Assembly: GCF_000327385.1 (NCBI RefSeq)
Contig: NW_008708401.1
Coordinates: 2,690,652 to 2,754,651 of the forward strand
Source: Lottia gigantea
Lineage: Eukaryota; Mollusca; Gastropoda; Lottiidae
Direction: 5' to 3'
Length of the DNA stretch: 64,000 nt
Position 1 is the stretch's first letter. Each line of letters begins with the position of its first letter. The position numbers were made by a program, and so were the translations under genes. The notes under the pieces were generated by a model that searched no databases, was not told where the DNA came from, and worked only from the letters and a program-made list of their open reading frames with translations. Below are positions 49,928 to 61,700 of the stretch, piece after piece.

Positions 49928-52900
49928 TCACACTACAACATCATTTAAAAAGAGAGCGTTTATTTCTGACTGTAGTTCATCTGGATTAATAGTGTAACTT
50001 CCTGATGTAGTTGAACCTCCATCATCACAGTAACTAGAATGTCCAGTTCGGAAACTATCATCAGAATGAAAATCTGCTGGATGCACTAAACTATAGTTTT
50101 TAGAATCAGAATAATTTTGTCTGGGAATCTCTGGTCGGAACTGTTCTGATGGTCTTTTATTAAAAGAATTATAAGGATTAGGTTTGTTTAAGGTGCTGTG
50201 TGGTGATTGAATGGATAAGCTAGATTGGCGGCCATCATTAAAACGATTAAAACTGTTGCTAGGGTAAAAGTGGTTCACTGTATGGTATGGTGTTGTTTCT
50301 TCTGAAAATAGACAAAAATATATTCAATCAAAAGTAATTCAAATGGATTTGAAATTCATAATAAAAAAATTCCAACATGCATGGAATTATGCAGATTTAT
50401 TCTCAAAGTTTTGGCATGAACATTGAAGAATGATATCAAATGTGTAATTACAAATTTTACAGGCAGGACATAAGGCTTAATGCATTTTAAAGGAAATAAT
50501 TTTAGCACATATGAGTTAAATGAAGGCCAACATCCACCTTGTAGAAATTACCCTAAGGTACCCAGAGCTCTAACTATCTATATGATCTAAATGAGGGATT
50601 CTCTTTCTAAATCTTATCATTAAGTGTCAGTTAATAATAATTAAGATTGTGTGTTGATTAGATGATAAACCCCTACAGGTTTCCTTATCATATTCTATGC
50701 CTAGCAGGCGAATAACAGATCAAGGGGGCAATATTGAATAGTGTTTAACATTCCTCTAGTAAATATTGTGATATATGCCTACTAGAGATTAGAGATACCA
50801 CACTTGTTGACGGTTGTTAACCTTATCACAAGTTGACAGCTAGCCTGGTTGAAACTTTTAATGATAATTCAGATTATTGACTTTTTCTTCATGACATTTA
50901 CAACGTTTTTTTTCATATTTGGCCTTTGGACGTAATTAGTCCATAACTTAATTTTACACCACATTTTGACCTAAACTAATAAACTAATGTAATTGAAAAG
51001 ACTTTTTGCTTTTTGAAAATAACATTTTTTGACTTGACCTTTTGACCTTCCGAACTATGCTTCAGGATGGAATTAGTTGACATGAACTTTGTAAATATTT
51101 AGACAAGATTTTTACATAGGCCTATTGTTATTTTATGGAACAAACATCTTGAGACAAAAGGAAGGATTGGTTAATATTGTGACAGAGAATTTGCAGTAAA
51201 GATGTTTCTAGCAACAAACCAAACAGACTTAATTTCTGGGCATTTGAACTTACCTAGATCTCTATGGCTGACTTCTTCATCACTACCACCTCTCCCAGAA
51301 TCACTAGTACCAGTTTCTCCTGATGACTCACTTACTACATCTTCATTCCGCTTCAACATCTCCATTAATTTACGTGCCTACAAACAATAGAATTAGTTGT
51401 TAGAATTTGATCGGATAGTCAGTTAAAAATTGCTGGAAAAAATTACAATTATCAGTTCACTAAAATCACAAGTAGAAAAAACGCTATACATGTCCATGAA
51501 AAAGGTAAAAACTCAATGAATAAGACATGAAGTGATGTTTAATACCTATTGTGTATCATACAAGATAGAAAAAAGTGACAAAGCTGGCAGATGCAGACTG
51601 ATTCAAGTTCAACAGACATGCATCAAAATTTTGATGCTATTGCCATTGCCTTAGTAAAGTTCTGCCATCATGCATTTGGCTAATTAACTTGCAGGACAAA
51701 GCAGGATCTGGCGGGTTCCAAATAATAGAGAGAGGATGCATGCAAGCAGAGAGTTGAGAAATTTGTGATCACAAATAAAAAGGGAAGAGTATCATGCAAC
51801 AAAATACCTACCCTTGTTAATAAAATGTTATTGACATCCCGAGGATTAAGGGGTTGTGTAAACTAGTACTCACCAAATATTATAGAATAGATACACATTC
51901 TAAAGATTATAGTGGATTAGGAGAAATTTAACTCAGATTACATGGATTAATAAAAAAACTTATAACAGATATGGAGGTTATTTAGAGAAGGAAAAGGTAA
52001 AGAAAAAGCAAAAAGAAGGATTGCAAGGAAGATGTGATTTTGATAAGAGGTATGTGACCTTAAGAAATGACACTGATTAAAAGAAGGGAAGCCAGAAGAT
52101 AAGAATGACATTTTCAACAAGTACCTTAGAATGCCTGAAGCTAGCTAAAATACAAATGTCACAGAAAATTGATGAGAAAAAAAGCCTGCATGGAAATAAA
52201 TACCTTTATATTTACAGAGGCTATGGGTGATAAGCTTTGTATTTTTAAAGCTTTAGATCCCTCTAGCAATAGTTATGTTTACCATCTGCTGGCATGAAGC
52301 ATTAGTAAAAAATGAAAGATCTACCTGAAGAGCCATGGGTAAAGAATCACGACGATCATAAGGTTGTATCACAAACACATCACGATAGGAACATAACTTG
52401 TAGGAAAAAGAGAAAGGAATAGATGGAAAGATAGGGATCTTTTTTAGGTCAAATATTGAGTAGATTTGGAAGGAATTTCAGGAAATATGAGAGGAAATTT
52501 ATAAAAGAAATAAGTATGACCAAGAAAATAGTTAAAAAAATAAATTGCTATAAAAGGGTTGATGAAAAAAGTTGCAATGAAACTGAATAAAAGAATTACA
52601 GAATTACAATGGGTTAATATTAAAAATGAAAATAAATATATGCAGAAAATGTTATATGAAAAAAAGGCATGCAGAATTTGATATTTTGAAAAAATGACAT
52701 GCTGTATATGATATTGATAATTACCTCATCCTCTTTCTTGTGATTCCAATGACTGGGTGGTGGAGGCAGCTCATCATTAATAGAAATTCTGTTACTATGA
52801 GATGAGTTATTACTTAATCCTGAATCATTCTGATCATTCTTCTATAATTTAAATAAAATTTGAGTGAATTATTGTGATATGTGTTAAAATCTTGATAATG

Positions 52901-55726
52901 ATTTTGATAAATGTTGATAAACATTATTTTTTTTTATTCTATTGTTCTTGATCTTACTCTGCTTGTTAAGACTGGAATCAAACCAGTTCAAAAATAGAAA
53001 ATTGCTGTCATGACAAAATCAAATTTGGAGCAAACACCTACCTTGTGAATAGGATGAGCTTTAAATGTAGAAAAGGATGTAGAACCAGATGAAGAACTGG
53101 TATTGTGTCCATTATCATTATCCAGACTAAAATTAACTTCTTTTGTCTTCTTCTCCTTTAAATCATCCAAATCATTGGACGAAAAACTTTCTTCTTTTTT
53201 CACTACTGAGTACATCTTTTCTTCTTCAATTTTACCCAAAATGGTGCGTTGTTGCCGCTCACGATCTATTCTCTTGATCAGACATATTGTGGTTACTATG
53301 GCAATACCTAGAACTAATGTAACAACCACCAAACAGACGACAATCAACATATTCTTATCTCGTTCACTAGCTTCTAATTCAGCAGCAGTACCATTAGATT
53401 TGGCCACATTGACATAGAATTTGGTCCGGGAAGATAGAGGTGGATTTCCACTATCTGACACCATGATCTCCAGTTTGTAGAGAGCTGAATCTTCTGGTCG
53501 AATTATTCTTGATAAAGACAGATCCCCAGTTATTCTATTCATATTGAATAGATGGCGATTGTTACCAGACTTCAACATATAGATGACCTTAGCATTGGAT
53601 GGTTCATCTTTATCAAAAGCTCTCACTGTAGTGATGACAGTTCCAACTTGTGTCTCAAAGGCAATGTCTGTGGTAAAGTTTTGGGCGGTTGGATACTCTA
53701 TGATTGGAACATTGTCATTATCATCTAATATATACACAGTAACATTGGCAGAGTCAGAAAAACCAGGAACCTGAGGATCACGAACATTCACCCCAAAATT
53801 ATAATGATCATTTGACTCTCTATCAAACTTCTTCTTGGTAGTAACCACACCAGTTCGTGGATGAATATCAAAATAGTCTCTTGCCCAGGAGTTGATAGGT
53901 ATTGTAAAAAGAAATTCACTATTAGCTGGAGAGTCTTTATCAATGGCTGTAACATTGCCTGCAGAGGCACCAGGATTTAAATTCTCCATTACATAGCAGA
54001 AAAAGACTGGCCTTTGGAACTTTGGTGGCTGGTCATTCTGGTCTAAAACTGTTACAATCACATTGACAGATTGAGATTTTGGTGGTTTACCATAATCTGT
54101 AGCAATAACATTAAACTTGAATTCTGGGATATCCTCTCGATCCAGACGGACTTTAGCAGTGATGATTCCTGAATCTCTGTCGATGAAGAAGAACTGAGAA
54201 GCTTGATTATCTAGAGAGTAACCAACTCGGCCATTTTCCCCATTATCTTTATCTCGAGCTGAAACCTGGAGAATTTCTTCACTGATAGCATTGTTCTCAA
54301 TGATACTCCCTTTATACACTGTCTGACTAAATTCTGGAAAATTATCATTTTCATCCAGAACATGAACTATAAATGATGATGAATTCTCTAATGGAACACG
54401 ACCATTATCTCTACAGGTTACAGTAACATTATGACTAGTCTGAGTTTCATAGTCCAATTTCTTACCCAGCACAATTTTATAACTATCATCAAAAAAGTTC
54501 TCTAGTATAAAATGAGAGTCACTCATGGTACATACGACATGTTTATTATCACCATCGTCTTTATCAGATACAGAAACATGGGCTACAAACTTCTTGGTAT
54601 CTACAGCTTCAGAAATATCTGTTCCTTCTGGAGTCAGATTGATGTTGATTTGAGGAACATTGTCATTTTCATCCTTGATGTCAATAGTAACTAAAGCTTG
54701 GGAAGAGAGGGGAGGGGTACCACTATCTACAGCTTCTACCATGAACTGATACTGTTTGGTTTCTTCATAGTTAATTTTACCAACAGCATAAATTCTACCA
54801 GTTTTGGAGTCAATATTGAAGGCTTCTTTGATTTTGTTGTTGACTCTTGAAGAAAATCTGTATGTCAGTTCACTGTTACTTCCTGCATCTGTATCAATAG
54901 CTACCAGTTGTAATACAGTTCTGTTATACGGGATGTTTTCATAGACTGATATATTGTAGGTAGTGTTTAAAAAGACTGGACGATTGTCATTTACATCTGT
55001 GACTGTAATATCAATTATAACTGAGCCAGTTCTGACTGGATAACCACCATCTTTAGCAATGACCTTGACCTGGAATCTGTCCCGTGTTTCACGATCTAAA
55101 GGATGTTTAATTACGATTCCTAAATCAGAACTGCCATCCCAATTCTCTACAACTTTCAGACTGAAGAGTCCAGAGCTTGGAATCATATTGTAAGACTGAA
55201 TGGAATTGTTTTCACCCATATCCTCATCAATGGCACCACTGGTTAATAAAACATGTCCTTTTGGTACTGATTCTGGAACACTGAGACTGATAACTGATTG
55301 AGGAAATGTTGGTGAATTGTCATTGACATCAGTTATCACTACTTTCACTTTCATCAATCTATATAAGTCATAATCATTGATAACTGGATCACGCATATAA
55401 ATTGCTATATCTAGTATAACTGAACAGGTTTTTTGTAAAATACAAATGGCTTCCCGATCGATTATTGTTGCTGTTCTTATTGTGGAACTTTTTTCATCTA
55501 TTTTAAATAGTTTAGCATTCGGATTGCCTTGGGTAAAAAATGTAAATTTTAATCTTTGAAACTCAGATTCTGTGATATTTCCATATAATAAACTGTCACG
55601 CGCCACGTTTCCTACAAATGTGTCATTTTCTTGATTCTCACGTAAATTATAGGTTAGAGCAATTTTCTGTCCAAAGGCAGAAGACACAAATATGAGAAAC
55701 ACACACAAACTTTTAAAAGACGCCAT
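49928..55726 (-). CDS. Protocadherin with seven cadherin repeats
   Basis: Five coding exons on the minus strand: 55726-53042, 52841-52725, 52396-52325, 51377-51254, 50301-49928, about 1,123 residues. The large exon alone encodes signal peptide (MASFKSLCVFLIFVSSAFGQ), seven extracellular cadherin repeats and the membrane segment (MLIVVCLVVVTLVLGIAIV, near 793-817). Six inter-repeat calcium motifs are visible: DVNDNSP, DVNDNRP, DENDNVP, DENDNFP, DQNDQPP, DDNDNVP. The cytoplasmic part, spread over all five exons, contains TSDSGRGGSDEEV and DDGGSTTSGSYTI, short motifs shared with delta-protocadherins and related cadherins, and ends DVVV. Seven repeats and a single large ectodomain exon fit delta-1-like protocadherins, calcium-dependent homophilic adhesion molecules of the nervous system in many animals. 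An ATG 12 codons upstream (55762) is in frame, but the one chosen has A at -3, G at +4 and starts a normal signal peptide. Confidence 0.93.
50302..51253 (-). other. Protocadherin intron 4
   Basis: AT-rich intron between the SGRGGSDEE exon and the last exon. No exon-like frame or element was recognised. TAGGCCTA lies at 51117-51124. Confidence 0.6.
51378..52324 (-). other. Protocadherin intron 3
   Basis: Purine-rich, AT-rich intron without recognisable coding content. A short optional exon cannot be excluded. Confidence 0.6.
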
Positions 55727-55762
55727 AATTATAGAGATACTTTCACTTACACAAAATAACAT

Positions 55763-58700
55763 TCACTCGAAAACATAACAATTATAATGTACATCCATAA
55801 AAAACTATTTCCATAATGCTAGTATGATATTATACAAGTCTTTCTTCTCAGAAGAGTACGTAGTTGTAAAAAAAAAAAAATTTCTATGATGTGTGGTGTT
55901 CAAATGTTTTTTATACACTGATTTGAAATGGCTGCAATCTGAAATATATAAGAGGGGAAGTCATTAAACACATGTCTATACTATAAAAACAACAACAGAG
56001 ATCATCAATAAATATGGCTGAATTGAAATCCAAAAAACATTAAAGTTAAAAAAAAGTCAACATTTTGGCAAGAATTTGTATAAGAATTTCCGATTTATTT
56101 TTACAGCAATATCTTCTCTAGTTCTTTGATATCTAGTTTTGATAATAAAAGTCAATCAACTAGCTTTAATGATATCACTAAATCAACAAATCAGACCCTA
56201 AAAACAACATACCTGACTGTCCAGACCCACAAAATCAATAACACAGACCTAATATTACCACTACAACCCTCACCCATCAACTGATAATTCATGTATATTT
56301 TACACCAAGCAAATATACTAATTACTTCACAAATACTGATAACTTTCTAGTGTTCATGGTATTTGTACATTGTGTTGTCTATTTAACACTTTTTACCTTT
56401 TCTCACCTTTTTAACACCTTCAGTACAATAGTTTCTAATGTGACAATTAATTATTATGTAACAATAGTTTCTAATAGTATCTTTTGATGTTATATTGAAA
56501 ACTGAGATACAGGTTTCACAAGATAGACAGTCAGGATGAAAATACTTTGGGATGAGAATTTCAAGTCAATTCACTGAAGATTTTCTTCTCATGGCATAGG
56601 TGGCATTTTTCTGACATCCATTACTGAAGTTTCTCATGCCACCTCTAAGTGCTAAATGAAGCTGACATATTTCTGTTTTTTTCATTGAGATTTTGATGTC
56701 AAGGACAAGGTATTTTCAACATAGTTATTCTGCTTCAATTTTTGTTTAATTAAGATGAATCTCAATGCAAGTATCTAAGGGCAGTAGTCATTTGTCTCTC
56801 GGATCAGAAAAACATACAGATTTTCTCAGACCTCAGACCATTGTGTAGTCACTTCCTTCTCCATGATGCCTGAGGACATCTTTTATTTTTTTACTAAAAT
56901 TCAAATCAATTAAATCAATATTATGTTAAGGAAGGATGTACAAAGGTTCAGATTACAATTTAAAGATCAGAAGAACAATCATTAATAAATGATTAATTTG
57001 AAAAAAAGATCAAAGAAACAGATTAAAAGATTAACAGTATCCTGATCTTCCTGAGAATGATCCTGTCTCCTGAATCATAACATCAAGTGTATTATCTTGA
57101 GGTTAAGCTGATATCTAATAACAAATCAAAATAACGTTTTTAAATCTTTTTTTTTTAATTCTCAAAATAAACAAATTTTACACAGATTAAAGATCTTTTT
57201 AAAATGATAAAACAAATAAACATACTATTTACATTTTTTTTAAGACATGTCTGGAACATTCTTAAATTCTTAATCACAAGGCAAAAATATATTTATGATG
57301 TTTAGGTAAAAAAAAAGGAACATTTATGCGTTAACTGAAATTAATTTGCATCTCTTTTTATTTCAAAATGGAACATTTCTTTTTAACAAATTTGAATACT
57401 TGGTTAGAAATTCGTAATAAAGTTCCTGGCCTTGAAATTTTGACAGCTTTGGATATTGAAAACATTTAAAGATTGTACTACAGGACTATTACACACATAT
57501 CCAAGTGGTTTCAGAAAGAAATGGATGAACATCTGGATGTGATGCTGATTAGAATATTTTATGTCTGGTAAACTAACAGTTGAATTCTAATTACATTGAA
57601 ATAATAGAACAATAATTACACTTTAACCCTTTATCTTCCACACTGATTAACCCTTATTAGTTCCAATCAATTTTTCTATTGTTTCTGGTGTTAATCGACA
57701 ACTTTACTCTGACTTTAAGATGTTAGAAGCTCACTTTAAACAAAGGGAGGTGATGCTAATTTGAACTGAACAACTCTTCAAAAGAGAAGAAATTAGCATT
57801 GGCAACCTATTGTTTCTATTTTGAATATCTGACTTTTAGAGAATGAAATTGCTTTTAGACAATTGACTCATCAAATATTAAAAGATTCTGAAACAAACTA
57901 TCACTTTTGCTGCTTTAAGATCTCACACTAAGCCTTAAGTTGTGTCTACTTCAGTCATGCCAAAACATAACAGAGAATTTAAGACAGGTCAAGAAGCGAG
58001 TCAAGTGCTTCAAAAGTCCAAGCAATGAATGTGCTAGTATTGAATATGCAAGTAAAATACTTGGACTTGGAATTTTCAAAGCTTCCTGCAATGAATTTAG
58101 AAAATTAAAATAAGCAGAGATAATTTTTGATTCAATTCAATATGACGGCTAAGAGTCCTAAATCAATCCTGGAAAATGTTTGAATATGCAATTAATGATT
58201 CAAACTGAATACTTAAGTCTATTTTCATCTTCCATTGGCAAAGAATTACCATAGATTTGATTTGTTAATTAAAATAAAAACAAATCACAAATGAATCTAA
58301 AGTATTAGAAAACGTTCATATTTTGGGTGTAAAATTCAACACATTTGACAAGTTAAAACAAAGGCTTTCATTGTGAACAGTTCAAGAAACTGATCAAGGA
58401 TTCTCTGAGCGAAGTGAATGAATATGCAGCAATTAGTCAGCTAACGAGTCTAAAGTTAATGACTGACTTTAGAAAAGGGTTGCTAATGTGATTGAAAGGT
58501 ACTTGAAACTGTCATTCAATGCTAAGAGCTGGAATATTTCTATAGTTAAATTGAATCAAACCTACTTCATACTGCCAAAGTTATAACTCTTAAATGATTT
58601 GTAGGCAAGATCAAAAAGAATTAGGACTGAATGCAGAATTAAATGGATAAATTAATGTTCATTTATTCTTTAATATGGAACTCCTTCAGTTGGTCAAACT

Positions 58701-61700
58701 GACAGAGATAATCTATTTTATTGACCGTTTTATTTGGAAATGTTGGTCATCAATTCTCCAGGAATCAATTAGTTCCATCTTGTTTAATCTCAGAGATTAA
58801 GTGGCAAGAGTTCAGGCTGCTCATCTTAAAGAAAGATCAATATATAACTTATACAAATACTACTGCAATGATATCTAAATCTGAACCAAATCAACTTCTT
58901 GTTTGAGATTTGATGATGTAAACAATGTTTGCTTTTAAATTTCTTTTGTCTTCATTCGTCAAATTTTGATCAGAAAATTCGGATAGAAAACTCTATTTCA
59001 TTTAACGGTTCAAAGCAATTACAACCAGTCTTTATTTTCTTCAGAACTAATAATCCAGAAATTTTCAACATCAATTCTAATAACGAATGTTACTCTTCAA
59101 CCAATCTAAACTCTTTGGCACCAGATTTATAAGAATCATATAATTCCTGTTTTCTGATTCATCTATGACTGAATTGATATATCAATAATTTTATTGGTAT
59201 CAATATTTAAGTTCCAGAATCAAATAATACAGACTGGAATAACACACTATGTCGTCAGAGACTGGAATTAAATCTTATAAATATTGACCACTTTATATAA
59301 TATACACTTCATCTTATACTATATATATTATTAATATACCAAGACTCATCAATTACTTTGAGCAATTCCAGGAATTAGGCGCCAAGGGTTCAAATCTTGA
59401 AGTACTATTACAGCAATCAATAAGACTGACATAAGATAGACTTGTCTTAATAAGTTTACTATCAAGAAGTATATATACTATAGAGCAATTTAGGATTCAG
59501 AGTTAAAATTGGTTTGTCTTAAACATCAGTTTATTTTTGAATAATGGAAAATGGTCTACAAAATGCAGCAATATACTGATAATCGCTTTGCCATTCAAGT
59601 TTTCAAGACACACTTCGGCATTTGGTGTAATCATGCCTTACCTTAAATAGCTCAGTAGTCAGTTAGATTGTTGTCTCATAGGTGAAATACTCCCAAGTTA
59701 GAAAATTCTAATTCCATGGCAAGTGCAACTGGTATCATACATAAGGGAAAACATCATATTCATGATTTTAAGTTAAATTCTAAGTCTGCTAGATTATATT
59801 CTATCTAATCAGACAAGGCTTAACTGACTAATTAGTCAATACCAATCAAGTAATTACTAGTATTAGTAGGTGTCTATTAGAGTAAAGAATGGGTAATTGT
59901 ACTAGTGGAATGACCATTTTCATCTTAATGGTTCCAGCTACCAGCTGCTCTACCATCAATCTTTAACATTAATGACTTCTCAACAAATATAAAGTTACAT
60001 TTAGACTACTGTCCTTGCATGATCACTTCAAAAGAAAAACACTATCATAAAATTTTGTGCCGAAATAATTTCGCTTTTGTCTTGACCATGTAATTTATGG
60101 TAATTTAACATTAAGCTTGGGAATAATTTTGAAAAAAAGACTTCAAATTGGACTCATTTCCGAAGCAGTCGTTCCGTTTCCATCCATGATTTTAAAAGAA
60201 TGAAATGAGTCCAATGTGTTTCGAATTTTAACCTACCAACCAAATTCCATTCTCTATTCTATAACTGGTACTTAACAAATCTGCTGTGTCATAAAGAACA
60301 TAACTTAATTTCTCAAAGCTGGTGGAATTCATTTCCGATTCAACATAACTCCAGACCAATCTTATAAATAAATATTACATTTCATAACTTAAAACATCTG
60401 TCAAAATTTATTGGCATGGCTTCTGTTGTTCTAATGAAATTTCTATCACCATGTAGCAACAAATTTAGTAAAATCCACAAAAACAATCCATTAGTCAATT
60501 CAATAAAAGAATTATGATGATTAAAAAGGTCGGATATTTTGTCAAAAAAAGACAAATTGGTGTTTGTCTGACAGCCATTTTTATCATTTGTAGCACAATA
60601 AATCATACAAGTACTGTCCATCTTGACCACTGTCCATCTGAATTCCCTGATGACCAATGCACTAAACCAATATTGTAATCAGTTGATTAGGCAGTAGAAA
60701 GGGAACAATAGATACAGAAGTTAAAAGGTTACCGAAAAGCCTGCTTTTAGACACCCATCTGGGATGACAAATGGTCATAATTGTTACTTGTATTGTATAG
60801 AACTGTGAAAGCAAGTTGCATTATTTCACTCTGAAGTCAGACAACCAACTGTTCTGTACTGACATAATGATGAAGAATGTGTAACTTGCTGAAAGGATGT
60901 TGAACCCTCCCTAAACAACCGACTGTGCTGAGAATGTAGAATTCATGTACCCTCCACACAGTATTTATTTAAACCTTTTCCTCACATTTTCACAGAAGCT
61001 CTCATAATTTCTCCATTTTCTAATATACATTTTGAACATAGCATCACCAAACACATAAATGACTTTTTCTCTTGGTTGAAAGTTATTCTAGCCAATTTTG
61101 AGTTAAATCTAAAAAACAATTGTCAACTACTGTCTGTTATATGATTTTCATTCAGCAATATTGTCAAACTTGACTGGCAAATATATAATATAAGCATTAT
61201 TCTGCGAAATCCCTATATTTTAACTGAAATTTCATTCATCAATGGATGATGCAGTCAAAAGTATCTGGTAATTTTTTTTAAGTAAAATCTTACCTTAGAC
61301 TTGTTAAATCCACTACTGTCAGAAATAAAATGATGTTCAGTTATATTGTGGACTCTCTTAAATCATATCCAGTGTGAAAACTAAACTAATGATGTCAGAT
61401 AAATGAAAACACAAAACACCCAAAGTTCATTACCAGTAAACTTCATATATTGTCTTCTTAAAGACACCTTTCTCCTTCAGTGTGAAAAGTCAATTTAAAC
61501 AATGATGTAACTTAATGTCCAGTACAATCCATCCTAAAGCAAAACAATACCTTCCAATTTGGACCAATACCAGTACATTATAAGAACAATAGTGACCAAT
61601 CTTGGCTCATTACTAATGGACACTAGCACAATAGCCCACCATTTTAAGTAAAATAAGAAAGAATTCTGACCAATCACTAGTATATTAACATTGAACACTG

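Noticed and set aside
53103-53417. Plus-strand frame of 104 codons
   Set aside because: It is antisense to the protocadherin coding exon; the minus-strand cadherin frame is clearly the real one.
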